Shown here piece after piece: positions 43,611-52,495 of a DNA stretch of 64,000 nt. The notes below the pieces were generated by a model that had not been told where the DNA came from, made no database searches, and worked only from the letters and a program-made list of their open reading frames with translations. The DNA lies in NCBI GenBank assembly GCA_023268255.1, contig JALNJX010000001.1, forward strand, positions 186,001-250,000, given 5' to 3'. The first letter of the stretch is position 1. Each line of letters begins with the position of its first letter. The position numbers and the translations under genes were made by a program. Source of the DNA: Candidatus Wolframiiraptor sinensis. Its GTDB lineage: Archaea; Thermoproteota; Nitrososphaeria_A; Caldarchaeales; Wolframiiraptoraceae.

Positions 43611-44560
43611 CTCCTCACCACCAGGACATATGCCAGGATTATGGATTCGGCCGCAGCCACGGCCGCGAGGCAGTAGCTCAGAGCACGGTAGAACTCGGCC
43701 TCCGCCCTAGCCCTCGATAAATCCCTCCTAACCTCGAGCACGTCAAGCGAGCTGAGGAGCTTTTCCGCATTCCTCCTCATCAAGTCTATCAGGGTCTTGG
43801 TCTCAGGCTCGACTCCCGGGAAATTGGATAGGACCACGTGGACCGCGCCGATCATTCCCGCGAGGTTTTCTCCGAGCTCGATGCCGCTCTGTAGATTGCT
43901 TACCACCACGGCGACATCATTCTCTCTCCCGATTTTTACTAGTTTCTCGACGTCTGCGGATGATACCTTCTCGGGCGGGCCGAAGGATCCCGCGATCTTG
44001 AAGCCGAGCCACTCGACGAAATCCCTTTGCCACTCCATCACGATGACGTTAATCGAGGAGGCGCCCCTATTCCCAGCCTCATTCATTATCCTCCGCGCCG
44101 CCTCATCGAGCTCCATAAGCCTCTGCTCGAGCCTAGCGGACACATCTAGCCCCAGCCTAGAGCTAAGCGCGCCCGCAACCTCCTCATAGTATCTTCTCAC
44201 TCCATTGGGCGTGGACCAGCCGCCCGAGATCTTGATTAGCTCCGCGCTCGATCCGGAGGCCTCGTAGAGCTGGCTAAGCCATCCTTCCATGCCGTGATAA
44301 AAGATCAGCTTGGCCCTCGAGATCGCGTAGACGTCACTCGGCTTCACGTCATAATGTGCCGGGCAGATCGTCGGGCTGACCAGGATGATGACCTCGACAT
44401 CATCCCCGGCCAGGTCCTCGATTACGCTGCCGAGAACGCTGGTTGTCGCAACCACTAAGGGCTTTTCGCCGGCAACCGGCTGGATAGCGGGGAGCCAGCT
44501 GGCGAGCACCAGCAGGATCAGGATTATGATCGGGGGAGCCGCCCCTCTTAGTAACACCAT
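43595..44560 (-). CDS. Metal-binding protein of the ABC-3 system (ZnuA-like), membrane-anchored
   Basis: About 321 residues from the ATG at 44560 (MVLLRGAAPPIIILILLVL, signal or anchor). The ZnuA/TroA fold shows VVATTSVLGSVIEDLAGDD, HYDVKPSDVYAI with a metal-ligand His, and FYHGMEGWLSQL. The usual His-rich loop is absent. A second membrane segment near the C-terminus (LSYCLAAVAAAESIILAYVLVV) anchors it from the other side, which is unusual. The start is chosen because a TATA box lies 25 bases upstream; the frame is open to 44611. Confidence 0.85.
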   Translation of the reverse strand: MVLLRGAAPPIIILILLVLASWLPAIQPVAGEKPLVVATTSVLGSVIEDLAGDDVEVIILVSPTICPAHYDVKPSDVYAISRAKLIFYHGMEGWLSQLYEASGSSAELIKISGGWSTPNGVRRYYEEVAGALSSRLGLDVSARLEQRLMELDEAARRIMNEAGNRGASSINVIVMEWQRDFVEWLGFKIAGSFGPPEKVSSADVEKLVKIGRENDVAVVVSNLQSGIELGENLAGMIGAVHVVLSNFPGVEPETKTLIDLMRRNAEKLLSSLDVLEVRRDLSRARAEAEFYRALSYCLAAVAAAESIILAYVLVVRRWRKA

Positions 44561-44579
44561 GATGGGATAATGGTAACAT

Positions 44580-44592
44580 GCTGTATTTAACC
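44580..44592 (-). promoter_or_regulatory. TATA box for the metal transporter-FmdE-nikR-hypC operon
   Basis: The minus strand reads TGGTTAAATACAG with its centre about 25 bases before the ATG at 44560, matching a leaderless mRNA. No clear NikR operator palindrome is seen. Confidence 0.5.
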
Positions 44593-44607
44593 ATCGACGC
44601 GCGAGGA

Positions 44608-45087
44608 TCACGTAATCTCATAGAGGTATATTTTGTGGGGTCTCCCGTTAATGCTCGATCTCATGATCGTGATCTCGGAGGGTTTTAGGGATGGAATGGG
44701 GAAGTCGTGGCAGATTATTCTCGAGCCCCTTCTGAGCGAGAGGAGCTTCGGCTTGAGGTCTTTCAGCGTCTCCGGGAGCAGGTAAAGCGTGATGACATCG
44801 GCGGCGGAGAAATCGAATTCGTAGAGGTTTCCATGGATTATTCTCGCCTTATCGTGGAGAAGCCTATCGCGTATGATGCTCATGGATTTCCTGAAGAGAT
44901 TCTCATCAAGCTCGACGCCGATTGCCCTGCAGCGATAATCCTCGGCCGCGGACACCACTATCCTGCCATCGCCGGATCCAAGATCGATGAGAAGCTCGTC
45001 GGGCCTCGGGTCCGCGATCGCCAGCATCCTCCTAACCACGTCAAGAGGTGAAGGGACGAAGGGGATTCTTCCCCCACCCCTTCTCAT
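44608..45087 (-). CDS. Small SAM-dependent protein-lysine methyltransferase, aKMT-like
   Basis: 159 residues. PFVPSPLDVVRRMLAIA, motif I LLIDLGSGDGRIVVSAA, GVELDENLF, FDFSAADVITLYLLPE and KPKLLSLRRGSRIICHDF follow closely the short Sulfolobus aKMT enzyme, which methylates lysines of many proteins including chromatin proteins. Length and motif order match. Substrate not deducible. Confidence 0.82.
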   Translation of the reverse strand: MRRGGGRIPFVPSPLDVVRRMLAIADPRPDELLIDLGSGDGRIVVSAAEDYRCRAIGVELDENLFRKSMSIIRDRLLHDKARIIHGNLYEFDFSAADVITLYLLPETLKDLKPKLLSLRRGSRIICHDFPIPSLKPSEITIMRSSINGRPHKIYLYEIT

Positions 45088-45148
45088 GCCAGCAAATCCT
45101 GAGGCCCGCCCTCACTATAAACCTTGTTCAACGCAAGCTTTTCATAGC

Positions 45149-46042
45149 TTATTCATGTGGCGAGAGAAGAGCGGCGCCGACTGTTATCAATATTATCCCG
45201 AGTATGGTCTCGAGTCCAGGCCTCTCCCTCAGCCTGACCGCGGCGATGATCCCGGCGAAGACGGGCGTGGTGGCCGACAGCGGGCCAACGATATTCGCTC
45301 TCGAGAGGTCTAGGCCTATCAGGTAGAGCATGTCTCCGAGGCCGACCCCGAGAATGCCGCCGATCGACGCGAAGATCATCTCCCTTCCCCTCATGCCGAG
45401 TATCGAGGCCCTGGTGTTGCTCGAGAGCATGCTGTAAAGGCCGAGGAATGGGAGGAGGACCAGCATCCTGAAGAAGGCCAGGAAGATCGGGTCCACCATC
45501 GGTATTACGCGCTTGAAAAGAGCGATTCCAATTGCCCAGAAGAGGGAGGTTAGGAGTGAGGCGGCGAGGCCTATTCTCTCATCTCCGCTAGCGCCCCCAG
45601 GCTCTAGAGATCTCGAGATCAGCCATATCGCCGCGACGATCATCAGGGTTCCGAGGATGACTTCGAGGCTGAATGGCTCTCCAAGAAACCATGCGCTCAT
45701 CGGTAGGAGGAAGATTGGATAGGAGTAGGCTATGGGCACAGCTCGCGAGACCCCTATATTCCTCAATCCGAGGAAGTAAAGCGTGTCGCCGATAAGCCAT
45801 GAAATTATCGAGGCCACGATGATCTGGCCCGCGATCACGGTGTCGAGCATTAAGAGCGAGTTCGGGCTTCCAAGGAGAAGCACCATCAGAAATAGGAATA
45901 TCGTGGCCGGGATGCTGCGGATGAAGTTTAGGCCTATGGGATTCACACTCTTCATGCTGCTCTTGTAGAAGCCGGCTCCAGCCGCCCAGCAGAAGGCTGC
46001 TAAAAGCGCGAGCGCCTCTCCGAGCATCCTCGAAAATTTCAT
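45149..46042 (-). CDS. EamA/DMT family transporter
   Basis: About 297 residues from ATG 46042, ten membrane helices in two EamA repeats: ALALLAAFCWAAGAGFYKSSMK, then IGLAASLLTSLFWAIGIALFKR at the start of repeat two, and SATTPVFAGIIAAVRLRERP near the end. Substrate unknown; the family exports or imports small metabolites. An upstream GTG/ATG at 46087 would add 15 residues without helix character. Confidence 0.88.
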   Translation of the reverse strand: MKFSRMLGEALALLAAFCWAAGAGFYKSSMKSVNPIGLNFIRSIPATIFLFLMVLLLGSPNSLLMLDTVIAGQIIVASIISWLIGDTLYFLGLRNIGVSRAVPIAYSYPIFLLPMSAWFLGEPFSLEVILGTLMIVAAIWLISRSLEPGGASGDERIGLAASLLTSLFWAIGIALFKRVIPMVDPIFLAFFRMLVLLPFLGLYSMLSSNTRASILGMRGREMIFASIGGILGVGLGDMLYLIGLDLSRANIVGPLSATTPVFAGIIAAVRLRERPGLETILGIILITVGAALLSPHE

Positions 46043-46146
46043 GAAGCCATAATATTGACTGGCCAGCCTGCACGCGCGTAGATTCACTTAAGAGCTCGAA
46101 AGACGTCATGTGGCCCGTGGTGCGGGTCGGCGCGGGGTGAATTCGC

Positions 46147-46848
46147 GTGGAGGTTTATGTTGGGACCTCGGGCTGGATGTATGACTGGAACTCCGGCGGG
46201 ACGCTGGACTGGTATCTCGAGAACTCGGGGCTCAACGCGGTGGAGCTCAACGCATCCTTTTACAGGTTTCCATTCCCATCCCAGGTTTTGGGATGGGCTA
46301 GGAGGAGGGCCGGAGTCAGGTGGGCGGTCAAGGTCCACAGATCCATAACGCATCTGAGGAAGCTCTCGGATAATGCTCTCGAGACGTGGAGAAAGTTTCA
46401 CAGGATTTTCCAGCCGCTGGATGATCGCGTGGACTTCTACCTCTTCCAGATGCCGCCCAACTTCTCGGCTTCGGAGGCGAGCATCGCTAGGGTGAGGAGG
46501 TTTATCGCGGAGTCCGGGCTTGGAGGAAGATTCGCGATAGAGTTCAGGCATGAGAGCTGGTTCAGCCGCGAGCTCGCGGAGATGATATCCGGCATGGGAG
46601 CCACTTACGTCTCCGTGGACTCGCCCATGGGATCCTTCATACACTCGAGCGGCAGCGTGATCTACCTGAGGATGCATGGGAGGTCGAGCTGGTATGCTCA
46701 CGATTACTCGGTCGAGGAGCTCTCCGAGATCGCGGAGACGATACTCTCGCTCAAGCCCAGCAAGGTTTACATATTCTTCAACAACGATCACTGGATGCTC
46801 GAGAACGCGAGGCTAATGCTGGGGCTCCTGAGGCATGGCCTCGGCTAA
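46147..46848 (+). CDS. DUF72 (YecE-like) protein, copy 1
   Basis: 233 residues of the TIM-barrel DUF72 family: YVGTSGWMYDWNSGGTLDWY, VELNASFYRFPF, WAVKVHRSITHLRKL, FYLFQMPPNFSAS, FAIEFRHESWF, YLRMHGRSSWYAHDY and VYIFFNNDHW. All signatures are intact. The molecular role of DUF72 is unknown. GTG start. Two more copies lie at 57.4 and 58.6 kb. Confidence 0.93.
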   Translation: MEVYVGTSGWMYDWNSGGTLDWYLENSGLNAVELNASFYRFPFPSQVLGWARRRAGVRWAVKVHRSITHLRKLSDNALETWRKFHRIFQPLDDRVDFYLFQMPPNFSASEASIARVRRFIAESGLGGRFAIEFRHESWFSRELAEMISGMGATYVSVDSPMGSFIHSSGSVIYLRMHGRSSWYAHDYSVEELSEIAETILSLKPSKVYIFFNNDHWMLENARLMLGLLRHGLG

Positions 46849-46881
46849 ACGAATATTACCCCCATCCGCCGATTACTCAGC

Positions 46882-47166
46882 GTGGTCAAGGTAGTTAAGA
46901 GGGATGGGAGCGAGGAGGAGTTCGTCCCGGAGAAGATAGTCGTGAGCTGCCTAAAGTCCGGAGCAACCCCCGAGGCCGCGAGAAAAATCGCTAAGATAAT
47001 CGAGGGCAGGATTCTCGAGAGGGGACTGGAAAAGGTAAACGCTTTCGATCTGACCAAGTGGATACTGGAGCTCCTCAGGAAGGAGAATGAGGAGTGGTAT
47101 AGGAACTGGATAATATTCGATAAGGCGGTTAAGAGGCGGGACACCGAGAAGGAGCTGAAGAAGTAG
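46882..47166 (+). CDS. Stand-alone ATP-cone domain protein
   Basis: 94 residues that are almost entirely one ATP-cone: VKVVKRDGSEEEFVPEKIVVS, then SGATPEAARKIAKIIE and VNAFDLTKWILELLRKENEEWYRNW. ATP-cones sense ATP/dATP in ribonucleotide reductases and in NrdR, but there is no zinc ribbon and no reductase here. GTG start. Possibly a free nucleotide-sensing regulator. Confidence 0.82.
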   Translation: MVKVVKRDGSEEEFVPEKIVVSCLKSGATPEAARKIAKIIEGRILERGLEKVNAFDLTKWILELLRKENEEWYRNWIIFDKAVKRRDTEKELKK

Positions 47167-47256
47167 AGCATCGCTAAGAATACTCCAAGGGCCGGAGCCC
47201 CAGCCGCGCGATTAGTTACACTTATATCTCGGGCTCCATAACAATATTATACGAAT

Positions 47257-47751
47257 ATGGGAAGGAAGGCTCGAGAAATAGTTGAGAAGGCTGGAGTAAA
47301 GGTCGATGAGCTCATCGAGATGCTGAAAAAGGCTTATGCCGATGAGTGGATAGCCTTCTACTATTACAATCTCTTGGCTAAGCTGGCCAAGGGCATCGGC
47401 TCCACGGAGATCGCGGATCAGATAAAGAAGATAGCGGATGAGGAGCTCGAGCACCAGTCGGAGCTTGCCGATAGGATCATCCAGCTCGGCGGAGAGCCTC
47501 CGAGAAGATTCGAGGATTTAGTTAAGATCGCGAACTGCCCATACGTCGAGGTTCCGAAGAACACTGGCGACTTAAAAGCAGTGGTCAGGGCGATAATCGA
47601 GGCGGAGGGATGCGCGATCGAGGCCTACGATAAGATACTGAAATGGCTGAAGGATGTTGGCCCCGACCCTGTAACCTTCCACGTCATCAGGCACATACTG
47701 CAGGAAGAGGTCGAGCACGAGGACTTATTCGAGACAATCCTGGGAGAGTAG
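47257..47751 (+). CDS. Ferritin-like / Dps-like (DPSL) diiron protein
   Basis: 164 residues, four helices. Diiron ligands: YADEWIAFYYY, KIADEELEHQSEL, AEGCAIEAYDKI and LQEEVEHEDLF. The Cys in NCPYVEV and AEGCAI fit the thioferritin (DPSL) type that protects DNA from Fe and peroxide. Related to the broken ferritin at 7 kb, and useful as a template there. A TATA-like CACTTATATC lies about 35 bases upstream. Confidence 0.88.
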   Translation: MGRKAREIVEKAGVKVDELIEMLKKAYADEWIAFYYYNLLAKLAKGIGSTEIADQIKKIADEELEHQSELADRIIQLGGEPPRRFEDLVKIANCPYVEVPKNTGDLKAVVRAIIEAEGCAIEAYDKILKWLKDVGPDPVTFHVIRHILQEEVEHEDLFETILGE

Positions 47752-47787
47752 GCGCATTCTCCAAAACCCCAATTCTTTTTCATATTC

Positions 47788-49050
47788 CTATCCTCTCAGT
47801 ATCTTTAGCCTCGAGAGCTCATCGGCGAGTATCGGTAGAAATGCTCCCACATCTGATATGACGCCGATTGATTGGGCCGTCCCCCTATCCACGAGCTTGA
47901 GGACGACCGAGGGGTTGATGTCCACGCACACGACCTTGGCGGTTGATGGGAGCATGTTCCCGACGGCGATTGAGTGGAGCATCGAGGCCAGCATGAGCAC
48001 CATGCTAGCGTCCTTCAAGTGCCTCCTATACTCCCTCTGCGACTCGACCACGTCTGTTATCACGTCTGGTATCGGGCCATCATCGCGAATCGAACCAGCG
48101 AGCACATAAGGAATGCCATGGACGATGCACTCATAGAATATCCCCTTCTTTAAGACGCCCTTCTCTACGGCGCCCCTAAGACCGCCGCATTTCATGATCT
48201 CGTTTATGGCGGCCAGGTGATTCCTGCTCCCGCCGGGCATCCTCACGCCCTCATCGACCTTGAATCCCAGAGATGTTCCGAAGAGAGCGTACTCCACGTC
48301 ATGGACCGCGAGCGCGTTACCGGAGAGCAACGCATCAACGAAGCCCATTCTTATTATCCTCGCGAGGTGCTCCGCGGCTCCTGTGTGGACGATGGCCGGC
48401 CCAGCGACCACGACTATCTTCCCGCCCAACTCCTTAACCCTAACCATCTCAAGAGCTATCTTCTTGACTATCGTGGGCGTCGGCTTCTCGGAAGAAGCCC
48501 TGCTACTCATGAACTCGAAGATGCCCGCGCCGGCCCTAGGGTACTCGGGGGGCTTGACGCGAACCCCCTCCTCTCCGACCACTATCAAATCTCCCTTCTT
48601 GACCTCCCTGATCGACTTGCAGTAAGCCCTCTCTTCCAGCGGATCCACGACTATCACCTTATCCATGCAGATGTTCTCGACCTCGATCCACCTGCCCTTA
48701 TAGCGTATCCAAGTCGGGTGATTTGTCGTCGCGTAGAACCCGTCTGGGAGGACCATGTCGCGGGGCGCGGGCTCCAGCTTGACGTCAGAGATCTTTTCCG
48801 TCACCGCTCCGAGGGATCTCAGCTCTCTAAGGATTAGCTCGAGGTGCGCCGCGCTCTTCCCGATAATCAGCATCCTCGCGTAGCTAGGTTCATCCTTCCT
48901 TTTTCCAATCCTGAAGTCGAGGACCTCGAATTCCCCGCCGAGATCCATGATCCTGTCAAAGATCTTCGGGAGTATGTGGGAGTCTATTAGATGACCTTCA
49001 AGCTCTATGATCTCCGAATACTTTTCTTCCGAGTCGTGGAAGGTGGTCAC
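47788..49050 (-). CDS. Archaeal ornithine cyclodeaminase-type protein (LOR/SDH family)
   Basis: 420 residues. N-terminal LOR/SDH domain (IIELEGHLIDSHILPKIFDRI, GFYATTNHPTWIRYKGRW, VRVKPPEYPRAGAGIFEFM) and C-terminal Rossmann-type part (VVVAGPAIVHTGAAEHLARII, LLSGNALAVHDVEYALFG, VCVDINPSVVLKLVDRGT). The layout is that of the archaeal enzymes shown to convert ornithine to proline with NAD, also seen in ArgZ/AgrE. Activity is by family. A TATA-like ATTAAAATATCG lies on the minus strand near 49100. Confidence 0.82.
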   Translation of the reverse strand: MTTFHDSEEKYSEIIELEGHLIDSHILPKIFDRIMDLGGEFEVLDFRIGKRKDEPSYARMLIIGKSAAHLELILRELRSLGAVTEKISDVKLEPAPRDMVLPDGFYATTNHPTWIRYKGRWIEVENICMDKVIVVDPLEERAYCKSIREVKKGDLIVVGEEGVRVKPPEYPRAGAGIFEFMSSRASSEKPTPTIVKKIALEMVRVKELGGKIVVVAGPAIVHTGAAEHLARIIRMGFVDALLSGNALAVHDVEYALFGTSLGFKVDEGVRMPGGSRNHLAAINEIMKCGGLRGAVEKGVLKKGIFYECIVHGIPYVLAGSIRDDGPIPDVITDVVESQREYRRHLKDASMVLMLASMLHSIAVGNMLPSTAKVVCVDINPSVVLKLVDRGTAQSIGVISDVGAFLPILADELSRLKILRG

Positions 49051-49128
49051 CTCTCACGCGCACCAGCCTCCCTCGCGGGACGATAAACAATTTCACACGA
49101 TATTTTAATCCTTCTCTCGTCATCGCCT

Positions 49129-49794
49129 TTAACGCCTGATGCGCCCCTCCTCCAGCACTATCACCTCATCCGGCTCCAACTCATCCGGCAGCTCTCCGCC
49201 CCCATGAGATGCTATCACGATTCCAGCGCCGTTTCTCCTCCTCTCTTGAAGGGCTGCGGCCACAAGCCTGGATCTCTCACTATCTAGGTGGGCGAACGGC
49301 TCATCGAGGAGTATTAGCTCGGGCTCAACCGCTAGGGCGCGGGCGATCGCGACTAGCTGTGACTGGCCCGTCGAAAGCTCCTTAGCATTCTTATCCGCCA
49401 GCTCCATGAGCTCGAGCTCCTTCATGATTATCTCCGCTCTCTCGGCAACATTTCTCGAGTCGAGCCCTCTGATCCTGAGAGGATAAGCGATGTTCTCGAG
49501 AACGCTTCCGCGGATCAAGATGGGCTTCTCATGAACGTACGTGATCTTCCTCCTAGCCGCGATCTTCTCGGCCTCACTCATTTCCCAGAAGCTTTGACCA
49601 TCCACGATGACATCGCCGCGCAGGGGTCTATAAAGCAGGGCCGCTATCTTAAGGAGCGTAGTCTTGCCGCTGCCATTATGGCCCGAGACGAGAATAACTC
49701 TTCCCGATGTGAGCTCAGCCGAGATGTTTTCCAGCGCCCACGCCGCCATGCCGGGGTACTTGTGCCAAATGCCCCTCAGCTCGATGACCATCAC
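49129..49794 (-). CDS. tupC: Tungstate ABC transporter ATPase
   Basis: 221 residues: Walker A GHNGSGKTTLLK, signature LSTGQSQLVAIARA, Walker B PELILLDEPFAHLD, switch SHGG. It follows the permease with a 4-base overlap and lacks the C-terminal TOBE domain of ModC, as TupC does. The short nucleotide-binding domain and the TupA-type binding protein upstream make tungstate the likely cargo. Confidence 0.88.
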   Translation of the reverse strand: MMVIELRGIWHKYPGMAAWALENISAELTSGRVILVSGHNGSGKTTLLKIAALLYRPLRGDVIVDGQSFWEMSEAEKIAARRKITYVHEKPILIRGSVLENIAYPLRIRGLDSRNVAERAEIIMKELELMELADKNAKELSTGQSQLVAIARALAVEPELILLDEPFAHLDSERSRLVAAALQERRRNGAGIVIASHGGGELPDELEPDEVIVLEEGRIRR

Positions 49795-50477
49795 TGCGCT
49801 CTCACCCCCATCAAGATCTTAACGGATATCGCGGTCATGATCATGAGCACTAGGAGTATGATGCCGAGTATTATGGCGCTTTCGAATTCGCCTCGAGCCA
49901 CGTCGAGCGCTATCGCCGTCGTCATAACCCTCGTGAAGCCCCTGATGTTCCCGCCCACCATCATGGCGATGCCGAGCTCTCCAACAGCCCTCGAGAACCC
50001 CATTATCGTCGAGGCCGCGACTCCGGGCGCCGACTCCCGGAGAACGAGCATCATGGCTTGAGACCTGCCCGCTCCAAGGCTTAGCGCGAGCTCGAGATAA
50101 GATGTTGCGATGCCCCTAAGAGCCCTATAACACGTCGAGATTATAAGGGGTGTTATGAGAATTGCTTGGCCGATTATGATCGCCTGGGGCGTATAGAGGA
50201 GCTTGAGGAAGCCGAGGGGACCCGAGCTACTGAGAAGAAGGAAGAGCAGCAGGCCGAGGAGAACAGTCGGCATCCCTACCAGCGACTCGATGAGCGCCTC
50301 GAGAACAACAACTCTCCTCCTAAGTGAGAGGAGGTATGCGGCTGGAATGCTCCAAGAGGCGGATAAAAGAGTCGCGAAGCCGGAAACGTAAATCGACCTA
50401 AGGGACACATCTAGGATCTCGGAGAATACTTGGCTCATGGGAAGCCCACCTCCATGCCAGATGCAAACTCGCTCCAC
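49791..50477 (-). CDS. tupB: Tungstate ABC transporter permease
   Basis: 228 residues, about five or six helices, with LELALSLGAGRSQAMMLVLRE, the EAA loop that docks on the ATPase, and FSRAVGELGIAMMVGGNIRG. Family of TupB/ModB. Its start overlaps tupA by 43 bases. Confidence 0.88.
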   Translation of the reverse strand: MERVCIWHGGGLPMSQVFSEILDVSLRSIYVSGFATLLSASWSIPAAYLLSLRRRVVVLEALIESLVGMPTVLLGLLLFLLLSSSGPLGFLKLLYTPQAIIIGQAILITPLIISTCYRALRGIATSYLELALSLGAGRSQAMMLVLRESAPGVAASTIMGFSRAVGELGIAMMVGGNIRGFTRVMTTAIALDVARGEFESAIILGIILLVLMIMTAISVKILMGVRAQ

Positions 50478-51364
50478 AAATCCCCGAGTTTCTCAATATT
50501 CTCATCGGCCGGGCGGAATAGCGGCTGCCCATACTCTCTCTCGCCGAACACTCTTATCTGATCCTGATTCTCTTGAAGAAACTTTAGGAAGAGCAGGGCA
50601 TACCTCTTCTCGTCTCCGGAGCAGGCTTTAGCAACATAGGCCGAGTATATGTTGATCATATCCGGATCATCCGGGCTCGCGTAGAGGATGACGAGGCTTG
50701 GGAGCTTCCCCTCGCTTTTCAGCCTAAGATATGAGCCGATATCTGCCAGAGAGTAGGCTGAGAGCTCATTCGCGATTATCAGGGTCTGCTCCATCCCTGC
50801 AGCGGCCTCCCTGTACCATCCTCCGCCGGCGGGATTTAGTCCAGCCCTACCCCAAATCCCCAGCTCCCTGAGATGCGTTCCCGATAAATCGCCTCTACTG
50901 ATGAAGATTATTTTGCCCGATTCGCCGGCCGAGTAGATCCTCCTGAAGGCCTCGATGACGCTTCTCGATCCCCTGACCTCCGCCGGATCCCCTTCGGGCC
51001 CCACTATGATAAAGTAATTATATGCGAATATCACGCCCGCCTCGAGCACGCCCCTCTCCACGTACTGCTTTTCGAGACTCGGCGCATGGGCGAGCACGGC
51101 GCAGGCATCGCCGCGCTCAGCGTATTTAAGTGCGGCACCAGTTCCAGCCGCTATGAACTCGATCCTAACCCCGGGATACTTTTCCTCGAATTTTCTTTTG
51201 AGCTCGTCGAGGAGCCCAGTGGCGTATAGCGATGTGGTGGTCGCTATCCTGATCCTCACCTCGCTGGATAGGAGCACGTGAGCGGATCCCGCCACGATCG
51301 CCGCAGCCAAGATCATGGCAAGCGCGATGAGCCTCCGGGAGATCATGCAAGTTTGCCGCGACAC
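50435..51364 (-). CDS. tupA: Tungstate-binding protein
   Basis: About 309 residues. The signal/anchor is MISRRLIALAMILAAAIVAG (from an ATG at 51346; a GTG at 51364 adds six residues). The TupA anion motif is IATTTSLYATGLLDEL, with FISRGDLSGTH and ANELSAYSLADIGSYL further on. TupA proteins bind tungstate very tightly. Tungsten is expected in this type of archaeon for aldehyde:ferredoxin oxidoreductases, none of which lie in the window. Divergent from a ModE-type regulator. Confidence 0.88.
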   Translation of the reverse strand: MSRQTCMISRRLIALAMILAAAIVAGSAHVLLSSEVRIRIATTTSLYATGLLDELKRKFEEKYPGVRIEFIAAGTGAALKYAERGDACAVLAHAPSLEKQYVERGVLEAGVIFAYNYFIIVGPEGDPAEVRGSRSVIEAFRRIYSAGESGKIIFISRGDLSGTHLRELGIWGRAGLNPAGGGWYREAAAGMEQTLIIANELSAYSLADIGSYLRLKSEGKLPSLVILYASPDDPDMINIYSAYVAKACSGDEKRYALLFLKFLQENQDQIRVFGEREYGQPLFRPADENIEKLGDLWSEFASGMEVGFP

Positions 51365-51396
51365 CTCGCCACCGAAGGCTTATTGAGCATTTTGAC

Positions 51397-51427
51397 CGTT
51401 ATCCGAAAACCAATAACGCTTATAGCG
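51397..51427. promoter_or_regulatory. Candidate operators between tupA and the ModE-like gene
   Basis: Two palindromes in the 76-base gap. CGTTAT at 51397-51402 pairs with ATAACG at 51413-51418 (10-base spacer), and CGCTTATAGCG at 51417-51427 is an 11-base palindrome that overlaps a TATA-like TTATAG. Such sites between a regulator and its target suggest auto-control by the ModE-like protein. Confidence 0.5.
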
Positions 51428-51440
51428 CCCATCGCGCCCG

Positions 51441-52481
51441 ATGTGGTTGATGGCGAGGATCACGATTAGATTCGAGTGCATGGTTGAGCTTGGTGGAAGG
51501 CCTGTTCTCGACCGGCTCTCCGCGCAGGTTCTCAGGGCCATAGATGAGCGGCTCTCGATAATCGCGGCATCCAGGGCTCTCGGAATACCATACACGAGCA
51601 TATGGGAGATAATCTCGAGGATCGAGAGGCTTGCCGGCGGCCGTATAGTTATCGCTAGAAGAGGTGGGCTGGGCGGTGGAGGCGCCAGATTAACCGCCCT
51701 CGGGAGAAGGCTTCTCAACGCATATGAGGAGGGGGTTAGGATGCTCGCGACCGCCGGACTCCACGCGCCGCTGCACCCTTCATCGAGCCCGCAGCTTCTC
51801 ATGGCCCATAGCAGCGACCCGCTTCTTGACATGATTCTAGAGAGGCTTTCGCATGAGGGCTGCTCGGCGAGATGCTTCTGCGTGGGCTCCGGCTTATCGC
51901 TCGCCATGCTCTCCCTCGAGGAGGCCGATGTCGCGGGAATACACCTCTACGACCCCCAAACTGGGTCATATAATGAGCCGTATCTCGAGAGATTCTGGCT
52001 CCGGGATAAGGTTGCGAGGCTCGGCGGATATGAGAGGCAGCTCGTCATGGCGTATGGCGAGCGGGTGAGAGCGAGAAGCCTAGACGAGATCTTGAAGGCC
52101 CTTCTCTCGGGGGAGCTGAGACTCGCGAACCGGAATCGGGGCTCCGGGACGAGGATCCTTATCGACCACCTCCTCGAGCAGGCTGGAAAAAATGTCGGCG
52201 CTGACCCGAGGCGCGTTAGGGGATATGAGAAGGAGCATTACACGCATGAGGAGGTTGCGAGGAGTATTGCGTCCGGAGACGCTGACGCCGGGTTGCTGCT
52301 GAGATGCGTGGCGGACGAGCATGATCTCCCATGGATGCACGTCGCGTGGGAGCGCTACGAGTACTATGCCCTGAGGTCCCGAGCTGGAGGAGAGGGGGTT
52401 CAGAGGCTGAAGCAGATCCTTGAGTCGAGCTGGCTCGACGACGCGCTTTCATCAAAACCCGGATACAGAAAAATTGATTGA
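51441..52481 (+). CDS. ModE-like winged-helix regulator with solute-binding-protein-like domain
   Basis: 346 residues. The N-terminal part (MARITIRFECMVELGGRPV, then ALGIPYTSIWEIISRIERLAG and GARLTALGRRLL) is a ModE N-domain. The C-terminal part from residue 110 resembles a periplasmic binding protein used inside the cell: RNRGSGTRILIDHLLEQAG, THEEVARSIASGDADAGLLLR. This form couples oxyanion (Mo/W) sensing to DNA binding. It is divergent from the tungstate transporter, its obvious target. ATG at 51450 is an alternative start, 25-30 bases from the TATA-like TTATAG. Confidence 0.88.
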   Translation: MWLMARITIRFECMVELGGRPVLDRLSAQVLRAIDERLSIIAASRALGIPYTSIWEIISRIERLAGGRIVIARRGGLGGGGARLTALGRRLLNAYEEGVRMLATAGLHAPLHPSSSPQLLMAHSSDPLLDMILERLSHEGCSARCFCVGSGLSLAMLSLEEADVAGIHLYDPQTGSYNEPYLERFWLRDKVARLGGYERQLVMAYGERVRARSLDEILKALLSGELRLANRNRGSGTRILIDHLLEQAGKNVGADPRRVRGYEKEHYTHEEVARSIASGDADAGLLLRCVADEHDLPWMHVAWERYEYYALRSRAGGEGVQRLKQILESSWLDDALSSKPGYRKID

Positions 52482-52495
52482 AGGTGGAGAGGGCC

